64,000 nt of DNA. It comes from Sphingomonas chungangi. GTDB lineage: Bacteria; Pseudomonadota; Alphaproteobacteria; Sphingomonadales; Sphingomonadaceae. The stretch covers positions 213,371 through 277,370 of the forward strand of contig NZ_JACEIB010000025.1 of NCBI RefSeq assembly GCF_013778325.1, read 5' to 3'. Position numbers and translations under genes: made by a program. This document shows positions 1-8,875 of the stretch, piece after piece; within the stretch, counting starts at the first letter, position 1; each line of letters starts with the position of its first letter. The notes below the pieces were generated by a model. That model was not told where the DNA came from. It was given only the letters and a program-made list of their open reading frames with translations, and made no database searches.

Positions 1-120
1 ATACTCTACCTGATCGGGTCGACGATGGCCTGGGTGGAGGACGATTTCACCGCCGGCTTCGTGTTCGAAAACCCCAACGCCAAGGGCAGCTGCGGCTGCG
101 GCGAAAGCTTCATGGTTTAA
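1..120 (+). CDS. erpA: A-type iron-sulfur carrier protein (ErpA/IscA family), C-terminal part
   Basis: Only the last 39 codons are inside the window; the start lies upstream. A-type carriers pass Fe-S clusters to apo-enzymes in the cytoplasm using three conserved cysteines. The visible tail ends in a Cys-Gly-Cys-Gly-Glu-Ser-Phe motif, which carries the last two cysteine ligands, and is preceded by the family's GF.FENPNA..SCGCG pattern. The 'STMAWVEDDFTAGF' stretch fits ErpA/IscA. Whether it is ErpA, IscA or SufA cannot be settled without the N-terminus and upstream context. Confidence 0.85.
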   Translation: MLYLIGSTMAWVEDDFTAGFVFENPNAKGSCGCGESFMV

Positions 121-136
121 CCGAGCCTCCCCAAAG

Positions 137-211
137 CCGTTCGTGCCGAGCGAAGTCGAGGCACAGCCCCAAGCGTCGCGGGGTCCCCTCGACTTCGCTC
201 AGGGCGAACGG
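137..211. repeat. Intergenic long inverted repeat (REP-like)
   Basis: Two arms of about 25 bases (137-161 and 187-211) are near-perfect reverse complements sharing a GAGCGAAGTCGAGG core, with about 25 bases between them. Transcribed, this would fold into a long hairpin just after the Fe-S carrier stop. A related element lies at 2511-2583, so it is a dispersed family rather than a one-off terminator. There is no T-run, so an intrinsic terminator role is not supported. Confidence 0.7.
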
Positions 212-250
212 GCTTGGCGGGAGGGCGGGTAAAGGCTAACGCCGCGCCCG

Positions 251-922
251 ATGCCGCCGCAGCTCTCGCATATCCGCGCCTGGATCTTCGATCTCGACAA
301 CACGCTGTATCCGGCGTCGGCGGACCTGTTCGGGCTGATGGACAAGCGGATGACCGCCTATGTCGCCCGCACGCTCGGGCTCGACGACATGGCCGAGGCC
401 TATCGCATCCAGAAGGGCTATTTCCAGCAGCACGGCACCACGATGGCCGGCCTGATGGCCGAGCATGAGGTGGACCCGCACCATTATCTCGCCGATGTCC
501 ACGACATCGATCTCTCGGTACTGGCCGAGGATGCCCGCCTCGCCCGGCTGATCGCGCGACTGCCCGGTCGCAAGCTGATCTTCACCAACGGCGACGAGCC
601 ATACGCCCGCAAGGTGCTGGCCCGTCTCGGCCTGTCCGAGACGTTCGAGGCGATCCACGACATCCACGCCAGCGCCTACAAGCCCAAGCCGCACGAGGCG
701 AGCTACGCCTCCATGATCGAAGGCCTGGGCGTCGATCCCCACGAAAGCGTCTTCGTCGAGGACATGGCGCGCAACCTCGCGCCCGCCAAGACGCTGGGCA
801 TGACGACGGTGTGGCTCGACAACGGCTCCGAACAGGGCCACGACGCCGATCGCTCCTACGTCGATCATCACATCACCGATCTCGCCGACTGGCTCCACTC
901 ACTGCTTGGGGACGACCTATGA
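251..922 (+). CDS. Pyrimidine 5'-nucleotidase, HAD superfamily
   Basis: A 223-residue haloacid-dehalogenase-fold phosphatase of the Sdt1/pyrimidine 5'-nucleotidase type, expected to dephosphorylate UMP/CMP-like nucleotides in the cytoplasm. HAD motif I is FDLDNTLYP near residues 13-21, motif II is IFTNGD (near 115), and motif III/IV residues lie in the KPKPH and [10 protein letters not shown] segments (near 145-170). Length is normal for the family. The stop overlaps the dapD start as ATGA, so the two are translationally coupled; a direct metabolic link to lysine synthesis is not obvious. No strong ribosome site is visible before the chosen ATG. Confidence 0.85.
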   Translation: MPPQLSHIRAWIFDLDNTLYPASADLFGLMDKRMTAYVARTLGLDDMAEAYRIQKGYFQQHGTTMAGLMAEHEVDPHHYLADVHDIDLSVLAEDARLARLIARLPGRKLIFTNGDEPYARKVLARLGLSETFEAIHDIHASAYKPKPHEASYASMIEGLGVDPHESVFVEDMARNLAPAKTLGMTTVWLDNGSEQGHDADRSYVDHHITDLADWLHSLLGDDL

Positions 923-1746
923 CCGCCGATCTCGCCGCCACCATCGACCAGGCCTGGGAGGCGCGCGACGGCCTCGGCTTCGCCACCACCGGCGCGGTGC
1001 GCGATGCGGTGGAAGAGGCGCTGGCGGGGCTGGATGCGGGCACCTATCGTGTCGCCGAGAAGCAGGCCGACGGCAACTGGCACGTCCATCAGTGGCTCAA
1101 GAAGGCCGTCCTTCTCTCCTTCCGCCTCAACGACAACGAGGTCGTCGACGGCGGCGCGGCCGGCGCGCCGGGCTTCGACAAGGTGCCGAGCAAGTTCGCC
1201 GGTTGGAACGAGGCAACGTTCCGCGCCGCCGGCTTCCGCGCCGTGCCGGGCGCCGTCGCGCGTCGCGGCGCGTTCATCGCCAAGGGTGTCGTCCTGATGC
1301 CGAGCTTCGTCAACATCGGCGCCAATGTCGGCGAGGGCGCGATGATCGACACCTGGGCGACGGTCGGCTCCTGCGCGCAGATCGGGCGAAACGTCCACCT
1401 TTCCGGCGGCGCCGGCATCGGCGGCGTGCTCGAGCCGCTGCAGGCCAATCCGGTGGTGATCGAGGACAATTGCTTCATCGGCGCCCGCGCCGAGGTGGCC
1501 GAGGGCGTGATCGTGCGCGAGGGCGCGGTGCTGTCGATGGGCGTCTATCTCGGTGCCTCGACCAAGATCGTCGATCGCGCCACCGGCAATGTGCATCGCG
1601 GCGAGGTGCCGGCCTACTCGGTGGTCGTGCCGGGTGCGCTGCCCGATCCCAAAGGCGGCCCCTCGCTCTACTGCGCGGTGATCGTGAAGACCGTCGACGC
1701 GCAGACCCGCGCCAAGACCGGCATCAACGAGCTGCTGCGCGACTGA
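919..1746 (+). CDS. dapD: 2,3,4,5-tetrahydropyridine-2,6-dicarboxylate N-succinyltransferase
   Basis: Succinylates tetrahydrodipicolinate in the succinylase branch of lysine/meso-diaminopimelate synthesis. The 275 residues match the family length (about 274). The C-terminal two thirds is a left-handed beta-helix of hexapeptide repeats (for example [23 protein letters not shown]), followed by [13 protein letters not shown] and a C-terminal segment ending ELLRD. The ATG at 919 overlaps the stop of the preceding nucleotidase gene; an in-frame ATG further upstream would add 36 unlikely Arg-rich residues. The stop overlaps the next start by one base (TGATG). Confidence 0.96.
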   Translation: MTADLAATIDQAWEARDGLGFATTGAVRDAVEEALAGLDAGTYRVAEKQADGNWHVHQWLKKAVLLSFRLNDNEVVDGGAAGAPGFDKVPSKFAGWNEATFRAAGFRAVPGAVARRGAFIAKGVVLMPSFVNIGANVGEGAMIDTWATVGSCAQIGRNVHLSGGAGIGGVLEPLQANPVVIEDNCFIGARAEVAEGVIVREGAVLSMGVYLGASTKIVDRATGNVHRGEVPAYSVVVPGALPDPKGGPSLYCAVIVKTVDAQTRAKTGINELLRD

Positions 1747-2501
1747 TGGGGATGCTCGCGTTTCTACTGGCACTTCTTCTGCCGGTGGCAGCGCGAGCCG
1801 AGCTGCCGACCGAGCCGGCGCAGGTGGTGCGCAGCTATCCGCACGACACGGCGGCCTTCACCGAAGGCCTGCTGATCCGCGACGGCTGGCTCTACGAGAG
1901 CACCGGCTATGAGGGGCAGAGCTTCATCCGCAGGAAGGAGCTCGCCACCGGCCGCACCGTGCAGAGCATCCAGATCCCCCCCGGCCTTTTCGGCGAGGGT
2001 ATCGTCGATTGGGGCGACACGCTCTACAGCTTCGTCTGGCATGGCGAGCAGGGCTTCGTCTGGGATCTCAAGAGCCTCAAGCAGACGGCCAAGTGGCATT
2101 ATACCGGCGAAGGCTGGGCAATGACGCAGGATGGCCGCCGCATCATCATGTCTGACGGCACACCGGTACTGCGCTTCCTCCAGCCCGGATCGATGAAGGT
2201 GGTGCGCCGCCTGACGGTGACGGCAGAGGGCAAGCCGGTCTCGCAGCTCAACGAGCTCGAATATGTCCATGGCGAGATCCTCGCGAACATCTGGCAGACC
2301 CGATACATCGCGCGGATCGATCCGAAGGACGGCCACGTGAAGGGCTGGATCGATGTCGGCGCATTGTGGGATCAGGTGGGCGTCACCGATCCCGGCGCGG
2401 TCCCCAACGGCATCGCCTACGACAAGAAGGCCGACCGGCTCTACGTGACGGGCAAGGATTGGCCGACCCTGTTCGAGATCAGGTTACCCTCGCGGCACTG
2501 A
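1746..2501 (+). CDS. Glutaminyl-peptide cyclotransferase (glutamine cyclotransferase family)
   Basis: A 251-residue exported protein with signal peptide (hydrophobic LAFLLALLLPVAARA, residues 4-18). The family folds as a five-bladed propeller and converts N-terminal glutamine to pyroglutamate in the periplasm. Typical motifs are visible: SYPHD..AFTEGLL (near 30), ES.GYEGQS, and near the end LNELEYV, IWQT..IARIDPKDG and PNGIAYD.....YVTGKDWP. It is coupled to dapD by a one-base overlap. The physiological substrate in bacteria is unclear. Confidence 0.88.
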   Translation: MGMLAFLLALLLPVAARAELPTEPAQVVRSYPHDTAAFTEGLLIRDGWLYESTGYEGQSFIRRKELATGRTVQSIQIPPGLFGEGIVDWGDTLYSFVWHGEQGFVWDLKSLKQTAKWHYTGEGWAMTQDGRRIIMSDGTPVLRFLQPGSMKVVRRLTVTAEGKPVSQLNELEYVHGEILANIWQTRYIARIDPKDGHVKGWIDVGALWDQVGVTDPGAVPNGIAYDKKADRLYVTGKDWPTLFEIRLPSRH

Positions 2502-2510
2502 CCCCAACGC

Positions 2511-2583
2511 CCGTTCAGCCTGAGCGCAGTCGAAGGCCATGCGCAGGTGGTGGCTGCACTTCGACTTCGCTCAGTGCAAACGG
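2511..2583. repeat. Intergenic inverted repeat between convergent genes
   Basis: Left arm CCGTTCAGCCTGAGCGCAGT (continuing to about 2535) and right arm ACTTCGACTTCGCTCAG (to about 2583) belong to the same family as the element at 137-211 (shared GAGCG[AC]AGTCGA core). It sits between the cyclotransferase and the oppositely oriented TlpA-like gene, where a hairpin could act as a bidirectional barrier to transcription; that role is inferred. Confidence 0.6.
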
Positions 2584-2594
2584 ATTTGGGTGTC

Positions 2595-3176
2595 TTACTT
2601 CGTCTCGGCGATCAGCTTCGCCATCTCCGGGCCGGTCCAGTCCTTGCCACCGGCGACGCGCCAGACTTCCTTGCCCTTCGAATCGTAAAGCACCGTCACC
2701 GGAAGCTCCGCCGCGCCCATCGCATTCATCAGCTTGTTGGCCTTGTCGGTATAGGCGGTGAGCGCCTTGATGCCGTGCGACTTCCAGAAGGGTTGGACGT
2801 CGGCATCGCCGTTCATGTCCTGGCTGACCGCGATCACCGCCATCCTGCCGGTGCTGCCCGCCGCCAGCGCGTCGAGCGCGGGCAGCTCCTTCACGCACGG
2901 CGCACACCATGTCGCCCACAGATTAACCAGCACAGGGTGACCCCGAAAGCTGGTCAGCGTCGCCGGCGCACCACCCGGCTGCGCGAAGGGCATGGCGGGC
3001 ATCGCTTCGCCCTTGTGGCTGCGATCGACGCCATCACCCGCCGGAGCAGTCGGGAAAGCCGGTGCCTGCGTCACATTGTTAACGGCGCTTGCTTGCTCGT
3101 TATCCTGCTTGGGCTTATCGCAGCCGGCGATTCCAAGCGCGACGATCAGCGGGAGACAGGCGATTAGCGAGCGCAA
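2595..3176 (-). CDS. TlpA-like thioredoxin-fold lipoprotein
   Basis: Periplasmic, membrane-anchored thiol-disulfide oxidoreductase of the TlpA/ResA type. From the chosen start the protein has 193 residues with a lipoprotein signal ([19 protein letters not shown]; lipid-modified Cys19), a Pro/Ala-rich linker to about residue 65, and a thioredoxin domain with WCAPC (active cysteines 91 and 94) and a cis-Pro in AELPVTV. I chose TTG at 3176 because GGAG lies six bases upstream; a TTG 12 bases earlier has no ribosome site. It is divergent from argH with only 16 bases between starts, so the promoters must overlap the opposite genes. Confidence 0.85.
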   Translation of the reverse strand: MRSLIACLPLIVALGIAGCDKPKQDNEQASAVNNVTQAPAFPTAPAGDGVDRSHKGEAMPAMPFAQPGGAPATLTSFRGHPVLVNLWATWCAPCVKELPALDALAAGSTGRMAVIAVSQDMNGDADVQPFWKSHGIKALTAYTDKANKLMNAMGAAELPVTVLYDSKGKEVWRVAGGKDWTGPEMAKLIAETK

Positions 3177-3192
3177 GACTAGCTCCAATCAG

Positions 3193-4563
3193 ATGTGGGG
3201 CGGGCGCTTCGCCGAAGGCCCGGCCGCGGTGATGCGCGAGATCAATGCCTCGATCCCGTTCGACAAGAGGCTCTGGCGGCAGGACATAGCCGGCTCCAAG
3301 GCCCATGTCGCCATGCTTGGTGTCCAGGGAATCGTCGGGCACGCGGATTCGGTTACAATCGCCCAGGGGCTGGATCGCGTCGCCGCCGAATATGAGGCGA
3401 ATGGCGTCACCGACGATCTCACGCTCGAGGATATCCACATGGCGACCGAGAGTCGTCTGGCGGAACTTATCGGGCCGGCGGCGGGCCGCCTGCACACCGC
3501 CCGCTCGCGCAACGACCAGGTTGCGACCGACTTTCGCCTGTGGGTGCGCGATTCGATCGATGCGGTGGATGTCGGGCTGAGGGCGCTGCAACAGGCGCTC
3601 GTCGCCCGCGCCGCGGAGCATGCCGAGAGCGTGATGCCCGGCTTCACCCATTTGCAGGCCGCCCAGCCGGTGACGCTCGGCCATCACCTGATGGCCTATT
3701 ACGAGATGGTCCGCCGCGACCGCTCGCGCTTCGCCGATGCCCGCGCGCGGATGAACGAATGCCCGCTCGGCGCCGCAGCACTCGCCGGAACCGGCTTCCC
3801 GATCGACCGGCAGGCGACGGCGAAAGCGCTCGGCTTCGACCGGCCGACGGCGAACTCGCTGGATTCGGTCTCCGATCGCGATTTCGCGCTCGACTATCTT
3901 ATGAGCGCCGCGCAGGCCTCGCTGCATCTCAGCCGTCTCGCCGAGGAGATCGTGCTGTGGGCCTCGCAGCCTTTCGGCTTCGTCTCGCTGCCCGATCAAT
4001 GGTCGACCGGATCGTCGATCATGCCGCAGAAGCGCAACCCCGATGCCGCCGAGCTGGTGCGCGGCCATAGCGGCCGGATCGTCGGCTGCCTGACGAGCCT
4101 GATGATCACGATGAAGGGCCTGCCGCTCGCCTATTCTAAGGACATGCAGGACGACAAGCCGCCGGTCTTCGAGGCGCACGATCTGCTCGCGCTGTCGATC
4201 GCGGCGATGAGCGGCATGATCGAGACGCTGACTTTCCGCACCGACCGGATGCGCGCGGCGGCGGAGGCCGGCTTCTCCACCGCCACCGATCTCGCCGACC
4301 GGCTGGTGCGCGTGGCGGGCGTTCCCTTCCGCGAGGCGCACCATATCACCGGCGCGGTGGTGAAGCTGGCGGAAGTTAAGGGCTGCGCGCTCTCCGATCT
4401 CTCCCTCGCCGAACTGCAGGCGATCGATCCGCGCATCGACGAAGGGGTGCAAGCCGCGCTATCGGTGGACGCCTCGGTCGCCGCCCGCGCGTCCGAGGGC
4501 GGCACCGCGCCCGAGCGGGTCCGCCAGACGATCGCACGGGCGAAGGAGAATCTGGGCTCATGA
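3193..4563 (+). CDS. argH: Argininosuccinate lyase
   Basis: Cleaves argininosuccinate to arginine and fumarate, the last step of arginine synthesis. The 456 residues match the family. Start [10 protein letters not shown] is the classical N-terminus; [12 protein letters not shown] and GFTHLQ.AQPV (which carries the catalytic His region) follow, and the fumarase/lyase signature [12 protein letters not shown] with catalytic Ser is present around residue 275. It heads the + strand group argH-lptM-lysA-galU; its stop overlaps the lipoprotein start (ATGA). Confidence 0.97.
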   Translation: MWGGRFAEGPAAVMREINASIPFDKRLWRQDIAGSKAHVAMLGVQGIVGHADSVTIAQGLDRVAAEYEANGVTDDLTLEDIHMATESRLAELIGPAAGRLHTARSRNDQVATDFRLWVRDSIDAVDVGLRALQQALVARAAEHAESVMPGFTHLQAAQPVTLGHHLMAYYEMVRRDRSRFADARARMNECPLGAAALAGTGFPIDRQATAKALGFDRPTANSLDSVSDRDFALDYLMSAAQASLHLSRLAEEIVLWASQPFGFVSLPDQWSTGSSIMPQKRNPDAAELVRGHSGRIVGCLTSLMITMKGLPLAYSKDMQDDKPPVFEAHDLLALSIAAMSGMIETLTFRTDRMRAAAEAGFSTATDLADRLVRVAGVPFREAHHITGAVVKLAEVKGCALSDLSLAELQAIDPRIDEGVQAALSVDASVAARASEGGTAPERVRQTIARAKENLGS

Positions 4564-4805
4564 GCCGGTTGGCAATCCTGGCAATGGCAGGGCTGGCGCT
4601 GCTCGCGGGCTGCGGCAAGCGCCCGGTGCTGCGCCCCGCCGACGGCAAGGTGCTGCCCGCCAAGGCCCAGAGCGCCGCCACGCAGCCCGGTGTCGGCGAA
4701 TTGCTCGCCGTGCCGATCCAGGCCAAGCCGAGCCGCGACGACGAGCTGGTCACGAAATCCGCGCCGCTCCAGCCCGACCGCTTCGATCTCCCCCCACCCG
4801 GCTGA
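4560..4805 (+). CDS. lptM: Small LptM-like lipoprotein
   Basis: An 81-residue lipoprotein: signal [18 protein letters not shown] with lipobox LAGC, then a short G-K-R-P segment and a Pro/Ala-rich tail. Small lipoproteins of this type next to DAP/lysine genes include YifL/LptM, which in Escherichia coli helps the LptD-LptE LPS translocon mature. Position between argH and lysA, size, and the CG.K.P..... motif after the cysteine support that family. The assignment is by context and signal; the tail is too short for certainty. Confidence 0.65.
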   Translation: MSRLAILAMAGLALLAGCGKRPVLRPADGKVLPAKAQSAATQPGVGELLAVPIQAKPSRDDELVTKSAPLQPDRFDLPPPG

Positions 4806-4813
4806 CATTCCCC

Positions 4814-6103
4814 ATGGATCATTTCGACATTCGCGACGGCGCCATGCACGCCGAGGGCGTCCCGCTCGACACCATCGCCGATGCGGTGGGCACGCCCGTC
4901 TATGTATATTCGGCGGCCACGATCCGCCGTCACGTCACCGTGTTCCGCGATGCGTTGGCGGGGCTGGAGCATGACGGGCGCGCGCCACTCATCGCCTTCG
5001 CCGTGAAGGCCAACCCGAACGCCGCAGTGCTCACCGTACTGGCTCAGATGGGCTGCGGCGCCGATGTCGTCTCGGGCGGCGAACTCAAGCGCGCGCTCGC
5101 CGCCGGTGTCCCCGCCGATCGCGTGGTGTTCTCCGGCGTCGGCAAGACCGTCGATGAGATGGCCTACGCGCTGGAGGCGGACATCGGCCAGTTCAACCTC
5201 GAATCGGAAGAAGAGGCGGAGACGCTCTCCACCGTCGCGGCGAAGCTCGACCGGACTGCGCGCGTCGCTTTCCGGGTGAATCCGGACGTCGATGCCGGCA
5301 CCCACGCCAAGATCTCGACCGGGCGATCCGAAAACAAGTTCGGCATTCCGTTCGACACCGCGCCGCAAGCCTATGCCCGCGCCGCCGCGCTGCCCGGTCT
5401 CGCGGTGCAGGGCGTGGCCGTCCACATCGGCAGCCAGCTGACCGACCTGCATCCGCTCAAGCAGGCATTCGCCCGCATCGGCGCGTTGATCCAGAGCCTG
5501 CGCGCCGCAGGACATGTGATCGAGACAGCCGATCTCGGCGGAGGCCTCGGCGTGCCCTACGATCCCGCCAAGCCCGCACCGCCCTCGCCCGCCGCCTATG
5601 GCGCCATGGTGCGCGAGGCGACCGCCGGCTGGGCGTGCCGCCTGATCTTCGAGCCCGGCCGACTGATCGTCGGCAATGCCGGCGTACTGCTGACCAGCGT
5701 GATCCGCGTGAAGCCGGGCGTCCGATCACCCTTCGTGATCGTCGACGCGGCGATGAACGACCTGATGCGCCCGGCGCTCTATGACGCGTGGCACAATATC
5801 CGCGCCGTCCATCCAAAAGGGGACCGGTTCGAGGCCAACGTGGTCGGCCCGGTCTGCGAAACGGGCGATACTTTTGCGATGCAGCGTGGCATGGACCGAG
5901 TGGAGGAAGGGGATCGTGTCGCGTTCATGACCGCCGGTGCCTATGCCGCGACGATGGCGAGCACCTACAACAGCCGCCCGCTGACTCCAGAGGTCATGGT
6001 CTCTGGTAACAAATGGGCGATAGTGCGGGCGCGTCAGCCGGTCGAGGCACTGATCGCGGCGGACAGCGTTCCGGAGTGGGCAACAAGTTCATCGGAGGAT
6101 TGA
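4814..6103 (+). CDS. lysA: Diaminopimelate decarboxylase
   Basis: PLP-dependent, fold type III decarboxylase converting meso-diaminopimelate to L-lysine. 429 residues. The PLP lysine lies in FAVKANPN (near residue 62); HIGSQ, the DLGGGLG glycine loop and EPGR (phosphate binding) follow in order, and the C-terminal VGPVCETGD with catalytic Cys and GAYAATMAS.YN.RP are present. It starts eight bases after the lipoprotein gene. The stop overlaps galU by one base. Confidence 0.97.
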   Translation: MDHFDIRDGAMHAEGVPLDTIADAVGTPVYVYSAATIRRHVTVFRDALAGLEHDGRAPLIAFAVKANPNAAVLTVLAQMGCGADVVSGGELKRALAAGVPADRVVFSGVGKTVDEMAYALEADIGQFNLESEEEAETLSTVAAKLDRTARVAFRVNPDVDAGTHAKISTGRSENKFGIPFDTAPQAYARAAALPGLAVQGVAVHIGSQLTDLHPLKQAFARIGALIQSLRAAGHVIETADLGGGLGVPYDPAKPAPPSPAAYGAMVREATAGWACRLIFEPGRLIVGNAGVLLTSVIRVKPGVRSPFVIVDAAMNDLMRPALYDAWHNIRAVHPKGDRFEANVVGPVCETGDTFAMQRGMDRVEEGDRVAFMTAGAYAATMASTYNSRPLTPEVMVSGNKWAIVRARQPVEALIAADSVPEWATSSSED

Positions 6104-6978
6104 TGGTCGCGAAGGTTCGCAAGGCGGTATTCCCGGTCGCAGGGTTCGGCACCCGCTTCCTGCCCGCCACCAAGGCGGTGCCCAAGGAATTGCTGCCGGT
6201 GGTCGACAAGCCGCTGATCCAATATGCCATCGACGAGGCGCTGGCGGCCGGGATCGACCAGATGATCTTCGTCACAGGCCGCGGCAAGGGCGCGATCGAG
6301 GATTATTTCGACACCGCCTTCGAGATCGAGGCGGATCTTGTCGCGAAGAACAAGTCCGCGATCATGGCGCTGATGGCCGAAACGAAGCTCGGACCGGGCA
6401 ACGCCGCCTTCGTGCGACAGCAGCAGATGGCGGGGCTCGGACACGCGGTGTGGTGCGCGCGCCACCTGACCGGCGACGAGCCGTTCGCAGTGCTGCTCCC
6501 GGACGAGCTTCTCTGGAATCCTGCCAGGCCCTGCCTCAGCCAGATGATGGAGAGCTACGAGGCGAAGGGCGGCAGTGTCATCGCTGTGGTCGACGTGCCC
6601 AAGGAGCATACCAGCCGCTACGGCATCGTTGCGCCGGGCGACACGGACGGCAAGGCAATCCAAGTCAGGGGCTTCGTCGAGAAGCCGAAGCCCGAGGAGG
6701 CGCCCTCCACGCTCGCGGCGGTGGGCCGCTACATCCTCGATCCCAAGGTGATGCGCCTGCTTGAGGGGCAGGAGAAGGGTGCCGGCGGCGAGATCCAGCT
6801 GACCGACGCGCTCGCGAAGCTGATCGGCGACCAGCCGTTCCACGCTCACGTCTTCGAAGGCGCGCGCCACGATTGCGGCGAGAAGACCGGCTTCATCCAG
6901 GCCAATATCGCACTGGCGCTGGAGCGCGAGGACATGGCCGGGCCGCTCCGGGACTATCTACAAACCCTCTCCCGCTGA
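6103..6978 (+). CDS. galU: UTP-glucose-1-phosphate uridylyltransferase
   Basis: Makes UDP-glucose from UTP and glucose-1-phosphate for surface polysaccharides. 291 residues, start MVAKVRKAVFPVAGFGTRFL with the nucleotide-binding G.GTR.LP.TK loop, then AVPKELLPVVDKP, LGHAVWCA, LPDEL and FVEKPKPEEAPS. A strong ribosome site GGAGG (6094-6098) precedes the ATG, which overlaps the lysA stop (TGATG); an upstream in-frame ATG at 6013 is inside lysA and rejected. Last gene of this + strand group. Confidence 0.96.
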   Translation: MVAKVRKAVFPVAGFGTRFLPATKAVPKELLPVVDKPLIQYAIDEALAAGIDQMIFVTGRGKGAIEDYFDTAFEIEADLVAKNKSAIMALMAETKLGPGNAAFVRQQQMAGLGHAVWCARHLTGDEPFAVLLPDELLWNPARPCLSQMMESYEAKGGSVIAVVDVPKEHTSRYGIVAPGDTDGKAIQVRGFVEKPKPEEAPSTLAAVGRYILDPKVMRLLEGQEKGAGGEIQLTDALAKLIGDQPFHAHVFEGARHDCGEKTGFIQANIALALEREDMAGPLRDYLQTLSR

Positions 6979-7128
6979 GCGGGAGAAGGATACGGAGACT
7001 TAGGCGCGCAGCGCCTTAGTCGGAGTTGGGTGAGGGCACGAGGCTTGCGCCGCGCATGCCCATCAGACCCTCACCCTCCCCACCGCTCCGCGGCGGGTCC
7101 CCTCCCTCTCCCGCTGAGCGGGAGAGGG
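6965..7128. repeat. Intergenic repeat cluster with paired CTCTCCCGCT/AGCGGGAGAG palindromes
   Basis: Two nearly identical 25-base palindromes (6965-6989, overlapping the last galU codons, and 7104-7128) flank about 115 bases that also contain GGGTGAGGG near 7030 and its complement CCCTCACCC near 7070. The layout is that of an inverted-repeat mosaic element. It sits between convergent galU and the outer-membrane protein gene; the right-hand hairpin ends three bases before that gene's stop. A transcription end-point role is plausible but no T-tract is seen. Confidence 0.65.
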
Positions 7129-7130
7129 CA

Positions 7131-8456
7131 TCAGTTACCCAGCATCAGTTTCGCGAACAGCGTCAGGCCGTGCGGGTTGCGGCCATAGGCCTCGTCCAGC
7201 CGATCGGACTTGGCATAGGCACTCGCCGCCGCGCCCAGCGCCACCGCGAAGCTCTTTCCTATCGGCAAGGTATAGGCGTAGCCGGCGGTGAACTTGCTAA
7301 CCCGGAAAGGTTCGCCGATCAGCGGCTCGGCTATGCCGAGCTGTTCCTCGCGCTCGAACAGCTCGTCGTTCAGCACATTCTCGAAGCGGCCGAAGACGGC
7401 ATGGCGCTTCGTGATCGCCCATGTCCCCTCGACCAGCCAGGCCGGCAGCACCCGGCCGCCGGTGATGGCCTTGCGCGAATAGGCCGCCGTCACGTCCACG
7501 CCATGCGCCGAATAGCTGGCGCTGGCGATCAGGCGATGCTCGTTCTCCTCCGGATGCAGCACTTCGGGGCTGTGGAGTTCGCCGTAGCTGACCTCGGCAC
7601 TCCAGGCCGGAGTCGGATTCCAGGTGGCGCGCACCGACCAGCTGTCGAGCTTGGGCGTCTCTATATCGTACCGGTTCTCGTCCGGTTCTCGCCCCTTGAA
7701 CGCGCTTGCCTCGATCTGAAGCCCACGCGTCGCATAGCCGGCGGTCAGCACACCCCAGGTGATGTGGGTCGAATCGAACCAGTGATGCGTGATCGGCGCC
7801 TCCGGATCGAAGCGCGCCGAGCCGCGGTGCATGAAGGCGGATGGGCCGAGCGCGGGCTCACCGGGCAGGCCGGCATAGACGAACAGGCGCTCGTCATTCC
7901 CCGTCTTGACGTCGATCCGGCCGGACATCTCCATGAACAGATCGTGCGGATGCTGGCGATCGATCAGCGCGAGGCCGTGCGCCGTCTCGCCGGTGGCGAA
8001 GAGATCGGGATAGCCGCGCTTGCCCATCAGCGGATCGGCCGAGAGCATCGATCGCAGCGTGAGGTCCGCACCCGTGCCGATCGGCCGCGAGGCCTCCAGC
8101 ATCGCCATCGACTGGACGAACGCCTCCCTGGCGCCGCGCGGGCTGCCCTGATCGGTCCAGCTGCCCCAGGCATAGCCATGCGCCATCAGCATCCAATCGC
8201 CGGCCATGACGTGCACGCCGGGCATAATATCATTCGCCGGCAGCCGCGAGGTGCCCGAACCGGCCGACGATTGGCCGTCTCCCATCATCGCCATGCCCGA
8301 CATGGACATGCCGTGTTTTTCCGGCGTCGTGGATTGTGGCGGAGAAGGCCGGGCCGGCATCGCCATGCCGGGCATGTCCATACCTCCCATCGATTGCGCC
8401 AAGACGGCGCCGGGCGCGTGCGCGCATAGCGCCGCACCGATCACGGTTCGAATCAT
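7131..8456 (-). CDS. Outer-membrane-like protein with Met/His-rich N-terminus, probably copper related
   Basis: 441 residues with a signal peptide (about 1-22, ending AVLAQ). The mature N-terminus is rich in metal-binding Met and His (MGGMDMPGMAMP, then HGMSMSGMAMMG), followed by about 360 residues of alternating, aromatic-rich sequence resembling a beta-barrel and ending in a short GLTLFAKLMLGN. Similar proteins are usually annotated as hypothetical in copper-resistance loci; a copper handling role is inferred from composition and the neighbour at 8513. The ATG at 8456 has AGGAG eight bases upstream. Confidence 0.7.
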   Translation of the reverse strand: MIRTVIGAALCAHAPGAVLAQSMGGMDMPGMAMPARPSPPQSTTPEKHGMSMSGMAMMGDGQSSAGSGTSRLPANDIMPGVHVMAGDWMLMAHGYAWGSWTDQGSPRGAREAFVQSMAMLEASRPIGTGADLTLRSMLSADPLMGKRGYPDLFATGETAHGLALIDRQHPHDLFMEMSGRIDVKTGNDERLFVYAGLPGEPALGPSAFMHRGSARFDPEAPITHHWFDSTHITWGVLTAGYATRGLQIEASAFKGREPDENRYDIETPKLDSWSVRATWNPTPAWSAEVSYGELHSPEVLHPEENEHRLIASASYSAHGVDVTAAYSRKAITGGRVLPAWLVEGTWAITKRHAVFGRFENVLNDELFEREEQLGIAEPLIGEPFRVSKFTAGYAYTLPIGKSFAVALGAAASAYAKSDRLDEAYGRNPHGLTLFAKLMLGN

Positions 8457-8512
8457 CGTTGAAACTCCTGTCGCGTGGGCTCGTCGGCGCGACAGGAGAC
8501 ATCCCGCCGCGC

Positions 8513-8809
8513 TCAGGCCGCGCGCGGCGGAGGAGGATCGAAGCCCGGACGGTGATCGGACAGAGCCGGGATCGGTCGCGCGATCGCCGCCGGAATCGCG
8601 ACGAACAGCATCGGCTCGACGCGCGCCGGCTTGGCCGGATCGACTGCGCAGCCGAGACACATATGGACCGCCGCCCGCCCGTCGTCTTTGCAATGGCCCG
8701 GCGGCAGAGCATGGTGATGCGCTGCCGTCGGCATCGCCTGCGCGGGCGCCATCGGCAGCGTCGTGCCGAACGCCAGCAGACCGAGCAGGAGGAGGAGCAG
8801 ATGCCGCAT
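8513..8809 (-). CDS. Small exported His/Cys protein (DUF2946-like)
   Basis: 98 residues with an N-terminal signal (MRHLLLLLLGLLAFG) followed by a possible metal-binding stretch HHHALPPGHCKDDG...HMCLGC. The spacing H-C ... CLGC resembles the small DUF2946-type proteins found next to copper-tolerance genes. It lies 56 bases upstream of, and in the same direction as, the Met/His-rich membrane protein, so the pair is probably one operon. The family assignment is tentative. Confidence 0.6.
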   Translation of the reverse strand: MRHLLLLLLGLLAFGTTLPMAPAQAMPTAAHHHALPPGHCKDDGRAAVHMCLGCAVDPAKPARVEPMLFVAIPAAIARPIPALSDHRPGFDPPPPRAA

Positions 8810-8875
8810 AGCATCGCCGCGCTACCTCGGCCCGATGCCGCTTGGCAAGGCGCGCGGGCGCGGCGACAAGGGGCC

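Noticed and set aside
7026-8429. Long + strand open frame antisense to the Met/His-rich membrane protein
   Set aside because: The - strand frame has a signal peptide, metal-binding repeats and a good ribosome site; the + frame is Arg-rich without motifs.
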